Positions 1 to 32,500 of a DNA stretch of 32,500 bases are shown piece by piece. The stretch's first letter is position 1, and the number at the start of each line of letters is the position of its first letter. Origin of the DNA: Botryococcus braunii (lineage: Eukaryota; Chlorophyta; Trebouxiophyceae); the NCBI GenBank assembly GCA_002005505.1, contig KV908396.1, positions 185,001 through 217,500 of the forward strand, given 5' to 3'. The notes beneath the pieces are model-generated. The model had not been told where the DNA came from. It saw nothing but the letters and a program-made list of their open reading frames with translations, and ran no database searches. A program made the translations under genes and the position numbers.

Positions 1-301
1 AGGGATAGGGCTAGGGTCAAAGACTGAAGGCCAAAACACGAACCAACCCCACTCAGGACTCGTGTACGAATGCACCGGCATCCCCAGCGGTACAGCATGG
101 CCCACTGCACATGTTGACAGGAGGGTACCTGACTCAGGAGTTCCGGATTTGAATCCAGTGAAGGATGATGACCATGAAGGCAGTGATGGATAGTTACCTA
201 AAGGGAGATTGAGTATTGTCTACCCACCCCCTACGCCGCACCAACACCACCTCGCCTCCCCCCCCCCCCGGGCCCGCCACGTACCCACCAGGCTCGCGTA
301 T

Positions 302-436
<135 letters not shown>

Positions 437-494
437 ACTCACACGTACAGGCACAAAAACATAAATGCACTAAGCACACGCAGGTGCGCAGACC

Positions 495-496
<2 letters not shown>

Positions 497-586
<90 letters not shown>
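497..586. repeat. (CT)n microsatellite
   Basis: About 45 uninterrupted CT units are followed by a C/T-rich stretch to about 625. On the + strand this forms an extended polypyrimidine tract leading to the acceptor AG at 664-665 of the CoA-transferase-like exon, so it probably sits at the 3' end of an intron. Confidence 0.95.
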
Positions 587-589
<3 letters not shown>

Positions 590-665
590 CCCCTCTCTCC
601 CCCCCCTCCCCTCTCCCCCTCTTTCTGTCTCTTGATTTGTTTTTGCTGTGGTGGGGAGGCCGCAG

Positions 666-741
666 GTCCTAGAAGGCTGGGTGGCTCAACATTCTTTGGA
701 GGAAGTTTTGGAGAAGATGAAGGCTGCACGTGTACCATCAG
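666..741 (+). CDS. CaiB/BaiF CoA-transferase-like exon (internal)
   Basis: An exon bounded by GCCGCAG and GGTGCTG (phase 0 in, phase 1 out) encodes 25 codons beginning VLEGWVAQHSLEEVLEKMKA and continuing ARVPSG. Family knowledge: class III (CaiB/BaiF) CoA-transferases carry a conserved segment in their C-terminal third of the form L-E-x-W-x(4)-T-x-E-E-V-L-x(6)-G-V-P-x-G-P-V, which this matches closely. These enzymes move CoA between carboxylic acids, for example formyl- or succinyl-CoA. Inference: this exon belongs to the same + strand gene as the terminal exon ending at 2395. The catalytic Asp region would lie upstream, outside or near the left edge, and was not found. The exons between 742 and about 2200 were not resolved. 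Confidence 0.55.
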
Positions 742-873
742 GTGCTGTCGCCCAACTTACTCAACCGATACTCACACCACTGGTTATTTAGTCTGATAAG
801 GAGGGAGAGTAAAGCAAAATATTCTAGGAACAGTGAAGAACTCTTTCGGTCACCCCACAACCGCCCAAACAAA

Positions 874-877
<4 letters not shown>

Positions 878-933
<56 letters not shown>

Positions 934-952
934 ACAGACACGCACACACACA

Positions 953-989
<37 letters not shown>
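878..989. repeat. (AC)n microsatellite, interrupted
   Basis: Two long AC blocks (878-931 and about 961-989) are separated by an imperfect ACAGACACGC-type segment. The AC strand is the + strand here. Confidence 0.95.
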
Positions 990-992
<3 letters not shown>

Positions 993-2017
993 TACATATA
1001 TGCGCAGATCAGCACGCCCGCGCCGAGCGCGCATGCATCCCCTCCCCCCCACCCCCTCCACACACACAGAGCCCGCTCATGGCCCCGCTTTTGAACCCTG
1101 CATATCCTTTTCCCGTCATCACCTGGCGTAGTTTTTTGGGATGTAATGCCAAACTCAAGGTGCAGGGGTTCACAATTCGTGACTCATGTGGCTCATGTTG
1201 TGGAGATCTCATCATGTTCTAGTGGCTGGACAGATGTAACGTCTTCTTCGTCTTCTTCACGTGGCTCATGAGCCAGCCTTATGAGAAGGACATAGGCCGC
1301 CGATGTAGATCTTGGCAGAATCAATGTCTGAATGCGCTGATTGTTTGAACCATTTAACCCTCCTTCACATCAACTGTTTCCATCAATTAGCTTTTGTGCT
1401 TTTTCCTATCTCTGGGGTCCTTTCCTAAAGCCCTGCATCCAATCAGGTCCCCAAGATATCTCTACGTTGATTTATTAATAGCATCGGGGGGCCAAAGTTT
1501 TCAGCAGCACCATTAGCAATTGCAGGAGCAGCAGCAGCAGCATTTAATACCATAATGGCGGTATTGAGGATCAACATGTGGTGGATCAGAAACATCTTCA
1601 TCAAGTTGAGAGGCTTCTCCGAGGCTTGAGGAATTGGGTGGTGGCTGGACAGGGCCCATCTTAAGTACGGCTGACATTTTTGAAGAGGAACAGTACCGAC
1701 ATCGACAAATGTTCCACACCACGCAGCCACCCGGAGGTGCGCTGTATGAACTGTTGCACTTTTGATTGCCAAAAAAATCAATGACCCCCCCCCACCCCCC
1801 CCCCCCCGGGGGGCTGCACTTTGATGTTTGTTGTACTTTTCTCGGCCTCACTCCTATTCGCTCGACCTCCCTGATTCCCGTCGTGTCCTGTTTGAGCTCT
1901 CATGTGTTACATTGTGCATTAGACCTCTGCCCACACCTCCCTGGTCACCCCGCCCTCTTTGCCCAGCTTTGACCTGTCTTTGTAGATACCTTACCACGAA
2001 ACCTTTGCGTACGGGCA

Positions 2018-2036
2018 TGCGCGCGCGCGCACGTCT

Positions 2037-2115
<79 letters not shown>
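2018..2115. repeat. Compound (GC)n(GT)n microsatellite
   Basis: A GC-alternating stretch (2018-2031) is followed by a GT array (about 2041-2115). It ends shortly before the last CoA-transferase-like exon and is likely intronic. Confidence 0.95.
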
Positions 2116-2116
<1 letters not shown>

Positions 2117-2208
2117 CTTCGCGTGCGTGCGTGCCCTGCGTGCAGCAACGCACCATGCAGGGCATGATGTCTCAGGCCATTCTGGGTCGAAACTTTGAAA
2201 ATTGTTGG

Positions 2209-2395
2209 AGTCACTGGTGGCGTAGGCGGGGAGGAGGTGGTAGTGCCAGCACTCATGCCAGTGCTAAGCAGGACACCAGGCAGCACCAGATGGGCGGGGC
2301 CGCACCTGGGTCAGCACACTGAGGAGATTTTGCAGGACGTGCTAGGCCTCTCTCCACGAGACATATCTGATTTACGAAGCAAAGGCGCAATCTGA
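2209..2395 (+). CDS. CaiB/BaiF CoA-transferase-like terminal exon
   Basis: The frame ending at the TGA at 2393-2395 reads ...VPALMPVLSRTPGSTRWAG then PHLGQHTEEILQDVLGLSP, and ends RDISDLRSKGAI. Class III CoA-transferases typically end with a TPG motif, a short spacer, a P-x-LG-x-HT-x-E-(V/I)-L block and a final I-x-x-L-x-x-x-G-(V/A)-I; all are present in order. Because an in-frame TGA lies at 2192-2194, the exon must begin after it. A TTGGAG acceptor near 2208 is one option, but the exact start is not determined. The conserved terminus indicates that this end of the gene is intact. Substrate cannot be predicted from this region. Confidence 0.6.
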
Positions 2396-3062
2396 TAATT
2401 TGCAGTGGTGACAGAGTATTTTCTTGGTCGCTGAGGATCTTCTTGGACTGTGGGGTTGGCTCAGATTATAGAAAGGAACCTTTGTTTTTCTCCTGAAGGG
2501 CTGGCACACCTGTGTTCTGGGGTTCCATTGGTTGTTTTTGGGTGGAGTGAGTGATCTGGCCAGTCGCTGCATTCAGGTTATGTGCGCCCTGTGCACCATT
2601 GAAGGGGAAAAGGGAAGTGCCTATGTCCAATAACATATGATTGAAAGATATGCCCAACTTCATTGTTTTTGCAGAACCTGTAAGGCAGTCTAATCTGAAG
2701 ACCGACCAACAGCATGCAAATTCCTGTTCTTGTGACCCTTGTGACGTGTGGTTTAAAATGGATAGCAAGGAAGCAACATGTCAGGTACACCACCGTTGGT
2801 GGCGTCCTGATGTTGGGCTGGATGCCTTTACAAGAACACAGCAGTTTGATGATTGTTAAATGCGTTTTAAAATATCGCGTCAACTGACAAAACGTTATGC
2901 AAAGTTATTTTATATCCTCGATTGTCCATGTTGCACATAAGCATCTGTCAACAGGCATGACGCCGTCGATTGTTTACTCTTTCGCAGGGGAGCAGGAGCC
3001 CCTTCGATATCATAGAAGCCCTCAGGGAACACTCATTGTGAAAGACATTGGAGACTGGAGCT
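2396..3062 (+). other. Intergenic region with one exon-like ORF (2675-2783)
   Basis: This lies between the end of the CoA-transferase-like gene and the 3' end of the minus-strand DUF1348 gene. An exon-like block at 2675-2783 is flanked by TTTTTGCAG and a GTACAC donor, and encodes a Cys-rich stretch containing NSCSCDPCDVWFKMDSKEA. No partner exon or family was recognised, so it may be a chance open frame. Nothing else in the interval looks coding. Confidence 0.25.
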
Positions 3063-3831
3063 TCAACTTCTCTCCCACCGAAACTTGCGGTCTTTTTCTT
3101 CGATCGGAACATCGTTAATCGAAGCCTCTCGGCGCCGCATATACCCACGATCATCAAACTCCCAATTCTGCAATGGGTAGCCATTAATGATTAGAAGCCC
3201 AATCTTGATTACCATGTGTAGTGCGCAGTTCCTCGGAGACACCTACCTCGTTGCCATACGCCCGGAACCATTTGCCTTCAGCATTGTGAAATTCATACTG
3301 AAAACAGACTGCTATCCTGTTTCCCTGAACACAGGGAAATATTTCAGACCAGCAGAGAAAGCCCGTATAAGCATTACCCCAGGCTATCCCGACAGCTAGG
3401 GGCCATCAACCAAATCCACCAAATGAAGCTTCACCTGGTAGCACCAAAGTTCTTTCCGTAGTCTGTAGTCATTTTCTTTCTTCCACTTAGATGTGAGGAA
3501 CTCTTTAATCGCCTCCCTTCCTTGCAAAAACTCGTCACGGTTCCTCCATACGGAGTCTGGCCACACTTCCACACGTGAGGCAAAGACTCGAGATCATAAG
3601 GTTGATGAGATAATCTAAAATATTGTAAGGTAATCACAACCATAACGCACCAGGTGTATAGGCTAAGGCAACCTTCTCGGGATCACGGGTGTTCCATGCG
3701 TCCTCTGCTTTCTGCACCTTCTGCTTTGCTGTCTCCTCGGTGAAAGGAGGCAAGGGTTCTCGAAGAGGCTCAAGTGTAGACATCTCGTGCATCACATTGA
3801 TGGAATCACCCTGTTCTCTGGAACATGCCAT
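3063..3831 (-). CDS. DUF1348 (NTF2-like) family protein, 4 exons
   Basis: Minus-strand exons are 3831-3651, 3556-3435, 3324-3247 and 3167-3063. They are joined by GT-AG introns of 94, 110 and 79 nt, and phases 1, 0 and 0 all agree. The product is about 160 residues from the first ATG (3831), or about 145 from the ATG at 3783, which better matches the usual start of the family (MST...[10 protein letters not shown]). Diagnostic motifs in order: [20 protein letters not shown], then [84 protein letters not shown]. These span the whole DUF1348 domain (PF07080), a single-domain NTF2-like fold common in bacteria and fungi whose biochemical role is not established. No signal peptide or membrane segment is visible. 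The gene is complete and apparently intact. It is divergently oriented from the kinesin gene. Confidence 0.93.
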
Positions 3832-4014
3832 CGAGGAGAATCAAGCTAAGAATTACGTCAGGCCCGGCCCTGGGCGTGTGCCGGGTAATGCACATTTTCT
3901 CGAGGGACCCCCGAGTAGCCCGTAGGGGCCCCGCACCCCAACCGGTTGGAGCCTGAGGCAAACTCTGGTCCCTGAGGGATTTGGCACCAGATGAGGCCCT
4001 GGACATGCGGGTCC

Positions 4015-4049
<35 letters not shown>

Positions 4050-4965
4050 CCTTCTTCTTTTGCACTCCCTGGTGCCAACCTGGTCCTAGACCCTCCCTGG
4101 TGCCAATCCTCTGGTGCCCAGCAAACCCCCCCCTTCCCTCGGGGTTTTTTGGGGGAGGGGGGGGGGTGGAAGCCCTGAGGATGGAAGGTAGGAATGTTAC
4201 CTGATGTGTTCCCTAGAGCTGGTTGGTGATAAATATATACTACTGTTCACATGCCCGGATGTACAACATGCACGTCAGCAATATACGCATCAATGCCAAC
4301 AACAGCATCCATCTGTATAAAACGCCTACGAACAAGAACACTACACTGGCCCAGCCACGTGCACTAGGGGGTGATAAGCATAAGATGGAGCAACATCCAC
4401 ATTGGGCAAGAGCAAAAAGTACATCGCAACACACTCATAGCCAGAGACGAAGCGGCACAATAATGCAGAGGTCGGGCTGCAGCTGCCATAGGAACAGAAG
4501 CAAAGAGCGGGCGCCTCAGGCAATAAGTTGGTGGAAATGTTGGTCTCCAACTGGCCATGATTAACTCTTTGCCTCGGGAGCCTGCTTTTTTCCGCATTCA
4601 TCAAAGCAGGGCAGGTAAATATGAAGTGGTGTGTACCAGCAACCGCTCATGTATTAGGGACTTGCTTGGAAAGAAACGGATAGGAACCTCCGGAGTCTCA
4701 AGCCAGGATGAACACACTCGACAATCCAGTCTGGAGTCCCGACGTCCGAGTCCAGACTCCCGACTCAGGATCCGGGAATCCCGAAATCGGGAGTGTTTAT
4801 GGCCGCTGAATGTTGAAACCAAATAGCAGGTGTGGCCGAGTGCCATTATAGAGTACAAAACACGTGTGTTTATCATGGATCCGCCTCTCTGCACCGTGGC
4901 ATCCACGATTGAAATGGAACAAGATTTCTTTACTTTTGGCCTTTAGAAGTATACCAGCTTGTGCA
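3832..4965. other. Divergent intergenic region with poly(T) and hairpins
   Basis: This separates the minus-strand DUF1348 gene from the plus-strand kinesin and probably contains both promoters. It holds a 32-nt poly(T) tract (4018-4049), a G-rich patch (about 4144-4167) and a cluster of short GAGTC/GACTC palindromes (4727-4795). No coding segment was recognised and no TATA-like element could be assigned with confidence. Confidence 0.5.
4018..4049. repeat. Poly(T) tract flanked by inverted GGCACCAG
   Basis: There are 32 consecutive T residues on the + strand. GGCACCAG at 3983-3990 and its complement CTGGTGCC at 4069-4076 flank the tract, and further CTGGTGCC copies follow within 40 nt. Read on the minus strand this would be an A-tail-like run. 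No retroelement body or target-site duplication was confirmed. Confidence 0.7.
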
Positions 4966-29558
<24,593 letters not shown>

Positions 29559-30841
29559 CGGGCTACCCGGTCCCCACACCGACGGTGTCCCCCTTGGCGC
29601 GGCAGCGCTTTGGGGATCTGTGCCCCTCACGAAGACCTTCTCATGATGGGGGGGGGGGGGGCGTTTATCTATTCAAGCGGGTCTTTTCATGCATGCCTGT
29701 GGGGTCTATCCGGGCTGCGTGGTAGCTTATTTGATTGTGCCGTAAGGACATTTAAAGAGAACATTTGCCGCCTTTTTGTATGGCAAATGGAGGGAGCGTG
29801 TGTACGGGGCAGGGCATGTTAGGCGGCTGCAGACAATAGAGCGTGCTTGACAATGCGTGTTTGGCAAACCTGTTTGCGATAAGACACGCTTTGTGGAGCT
29901 TTATCTTATTCACCAGCAGGGCAAGCGCAGCCTTTGTATAGGCACAGGAGACCGGTTTGTTTCACCGAATGGACCCACCCCTTGTTATTGATTCGACAGG
30001 AAGTAAGAGCTACCTCAGTCCCTTTGTCTATCTTTTGATGCTTGTCTTCAGGCGGCATGCGGGGGAGTTGTATGGTTGGGGAAGTGAAAAAGCAAAACAC
30101 AAGAAGTCTGAAGATCTTAAATTTTTGGGGTTGAAGTATGTAGGTGGGCCTGTTCGTAAGGCTGTAGGTGAGCTGGGCCGTACACATGGATTCCCTTACT
30201 TCACGCCCTAGCAAGCTTAAGTAGTGGGAATGTGGCCCTCGAGACATTTCTAAATTTCTTGAACTTGTCCCAAAAAGGGTTCTGGAGCCTTTAAATCGAG
30301 CTCAATATTAGGCTTATGCTGTTATTTGACCGCTCTAGCTCAGATACATTTCCTGGTGTTACCCCACAGGAGGCGCGATTAATTACGTCAGTAGCTGTGG
30401 CAGGTGTTTGTTGCCACCACAGCCGCTGGAGTGTGGCCACCCATGGGTGACTAAGGTTGACCTCGGTTTAGTCAGTGAGGCAATGCGCAGTTTCCGTTCC
30501 TTGGGCCACTACCCCCACTCCCAAAGGCAGAAGGGGGCGGGATCCTTCACAAGGTGGCTCTGCTCCCTCCGAGTTTTTTCATGGTGTATAAACCATTCCG
30601 GCATCGGAATGCGGGGTTCAGTTCTAACGAAGCGGGGACGAGAAAGACCCTGTGGGGATTGTTTTACGAAGTTTTATACGGATTGTTTCACAAGCTGCAG
30701 CAACTCTTTGGAGCGCAGCAAGGTGATGTCTTCGTTGAAAGGTGGGCGGGAATTTGTGACCGAGCCCCCCAACCCCCCCCCCCCCGGGGGGGCTGTTTGC
30801 TCAAGGAGGTCCGTATCAACTCTTCTAATCTTAAACCGTTC

Positions 30842-31100
30842 AGGTCTCTACCGATTTTGGGTAACCTTAAACTTCTTTCCTTCCCTTTCCCATGAGTCCG
30901 TACCCACTTGGGTTAGCCCTGAACCCTTGGGATCCATACCCTAAAACTGCAGGGTCCGTACCAACTTTGGCTAACCCTGAAATTTTGGGAGTCTGTACCA
31001 AGTTGGCTGGCCCGAAATCCCTTCCATAGCTTATGGCAAATGGGCTAACCCTGAAAGCCTTTGGGTCCATACCAACTTGGCTCAACCAATCTTAAACCCG
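30842..31100. repeat. Degenerate ~50-60-nt tandem repeats
   Basis: About five units share the core GTCCGTACCAACTT-GG-CTAACCCTGAAA-TTTGGG (starts near 30842, 30898, 30954, 30993 and 31062), with many substitutions and length changes. Confidence 0.75.
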
Positions 31101-31389
31101 TCATCCGCCTTACCCCCAATACTGCTGTTGCGTTGTGCTTGCTTATTATAGGGTGGCAGGTGTCCTTCCGGATCTCCACGTACTGCACGTCTACAACCAG
31201 CCTCAAGGGACTGTACAGAGGCCGGAAGTCCTTTGTTCGTCCACTACCTCCCAGGTCTTAAGGTTGGGGGCAAAGGAACCTGTCGCGCTGTGAAAAAGTC
31301 TAGACTCCAGATCTGGGAATCTACTAGACTCCCCAGATAGATTCTCCAGACTATTTTAGAGGGCCTGGCAAAAGGCGTAAGTTTGAAGT

Positions 31390-31436
31390 CGTTTACGTAC
31401 GTTCTACGTACGCGTACGGGGTACGTACTAGGCGTA
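31390..31436. repeat. ACGTAC-rich palindromic cluster
   Basis: Overlapping ACGTAC, CGTACG and GTACGTAC words are packed into about 45 nt; a second looser cluster lies at 31908-31956. The motifs are self-complementary, so cruciforms are possible. Confidence 0.7.
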
Positions 31437-32123
31437 TCAGACCTCAAACTTGAATGGTACTTTCAAACTTCACGGAGAGATGGAAGACAACGCTGAACAT
31501 TTTAGACCGGCGCACTAGAACGCGATTTTTCCATCTACTTGTATTAATTAAGGGATAACAACCTTCTTTTCTTGTTAAGTTTCCGTGAAGGAAATGACTG
31601 CGCCGTTAGAGTAGCAAAGGGAATCCTTGGAGAAACTGGATTCTTTTTGTCAGCATTTACGGAATAGATGCCATTTGTTTGATTCTCGTCGAAGAAATCC
31701 TCAGCATAGTTACGATGGTCTTCCATACTTGCGATTCGAGTCCAAATGCCTTGACACGTCGGCCGGCAGACCGCCGGTCTAGCTTTGCGAACCTCTAGAT
31801 ACTGCGAATTGCCTTGAATTTTACATTATTTTCATTTTAAAGCATCAAAATTGGCAAATTTGTTGTTGGAACTGCCAGGAAAGGCCTGTAGTTGCCCAAA
31901 AAATGGACGTACAACAACCGTACGGGGACTCGGTTACGTACGGGGAAACGTACGCAAAAGCATTTCGTAGATACGGCAAAAGCGTATCAATTGCCAACCC
32001 TAAAATTTAGGGGCATAGGAGCTTTGGAATTGGATGATGTTGTTCAGTGGCCAGGGCCTTTGCTGCAACTCCTCCCCACCTGCATTGAAACCTTTAGGCA
32101 GTAAAAGGAGGAAAGGATCGAGG

Positions 32124-32178
32124 ATGGGTGCTAATGCAGGAAGCCCCCATGCTCAGCTGGATGACAAACCTCTCATAG
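32124..32178 (+). CDS. Possible first exon of an unidentified gene
   Basis: An ATG at 32124 opens [18 protein letters not shown] and ends at a perfect-looking donor ATAG|GTAAGT after 32178 (phase 1). A microsatellite follows at 32222, as is common in introns of this window. No family is recognised and the gene, if real, continues beyond the right edge. Confidence 0.3.
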
Positions 32179-32221
32179 GTAAGTTCCCTTTCAAAACCAA
32201 ACAATATTGCCGTAGACCCTG

Positions 32222-32426
<205 letters not shown>

Positions 32427-32500
32427 CGGTACTAGCGGGCATACCTGCACGCAACTTTACGCACGGGGAAGCTCCGTACTATTCTTCCCTCCTCCCTCAC

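Larger units (their letters stand above)
742..2200. other. Repeat-rich interval between CoA-transferase exons
   Basis: This stretch holds two large microsatellites (878-989 and 2018-2115), a poly(C) patch (about 1786-1808) and a short GCA trinucleotide run near 1526-1542. No exon of the flanking CoA-transferase-like gene could be placed with confidence. A short possibility is the stretch after the CAG at about 2147, which reads QQRTMQGMMSQAIL, but it does not join to the last exon in a provable frame. Open frames on the minus strand at 1443-1851 have no recognisable family. Confidence 0.4.
29559..32123. other. Intergenic region, no gene recognised
   Basis: After the SNAP43-like stop, the sequence holds a poly(G) tract (about 29648-29661), a C9-12/G7 palindromic patch (about 30771-30791), degenerate tandem repeats (30842-31100), GACTC-type palindromes (31300-31350) and two ACGTAC-rich clusters (31390-31436, 31908-31956). 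Open frames at 30408-30944 have no family resemblance and no supporting splice structure. Confidence 0.5.

Noticed and set aside
1..20. AGGGATAGGGCTAGGG at the left edge as a telomere-like repeat
   Set aside because: Only two or three imperfect units, no array, and genes follow directly.
1443..1851. Minus-strand open frames with a Cys-rich segment
   Set aside because: The Cys run comes from a GCA/CTG trinucleotide repeat; no family match or splice structure.
2897..3118. Plus-strand frame reading EQEPLRYHRSPQGTLIVKD...
   Set aside because: It overlaps the last exon of the minus-strand DUF1348 gene, whose conserved motifs are decisive.
30408..30944. 178-codon plus-strand frame
   Set aside because: No family resemblance, runs into a poly(C) tract and tandem repeats, composition not gene-like.

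Overview
This window is nuclear DNA from an intron-dense eukaryote. The evidence is many phase-consistent GT-AG exons, long dinucleotide microsatellites inside and between genes, and eukaryote-only protein families. The plant-type kinesin-12 motor and a plant-like SNAP43 core suggest the green lineage, perhaps a streptophyte or prasinophyte alga. This is a guess from family resemblance, and no species can be named.

Layout. (1) Positions 1-2395 (+) hold the 3' part of a CaiB/BaiF (class III) CoA-transferase-like gene; two exons are recognisable (666-741 and the terminal exon ending at 2395) between large AC, CT and GT repeats. (2) Positions 3063-3831 (-) hold a compact four-exon DUF1348 (NTF2-like) gene, fully resolved. 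(3) Positions 3832-4965 are a divergent intergenic region with a 32-nt poly(T) and short hairpins. (4) Positions 4966-18104 (+) hold a kinesin-12 gene of about 35 exons encoding roughly 2,030 residues: an N-terminal extension, a complete motor and a very long coiled coil. (5) Positions 18105-20417 have no convincing gene. (6) Positions 20418-29558 (+) hold a SNAPC1/SNAP43-like subunit of the snRNA-gene transcription factor SNAPc. Its six exons join in frame to about 2,018 residues. The conserved SNAP43 core is split by a ~660-residue Pro-rich insertion and followed by a ~1,000-residue disordered tail. (7) Positions 29559-32500 are mostly non-coding with degenerate tandem repeats, ACGTAC-rich clusters, a possible first exon at 32124-32178 and a final compound microsatellite.

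The genes show no operon-like or pathway link and look like independent housekeeping-type neighbours. The most unusual items are the giant SNAP43-like protein, two consecutive GC-AG introns flanking one kinesin motor exon (one cutting the switch II motif), a tandemly duplicated 5' splice site in the kinesin gene, and a duplicated exon end in the SNAP43 gene. No mobile element with coding capacity, CRISPR array, rRNA or tRNA was recognised. All exon models come from reading splice sites and frame by eye and have not been tested against transcripts.
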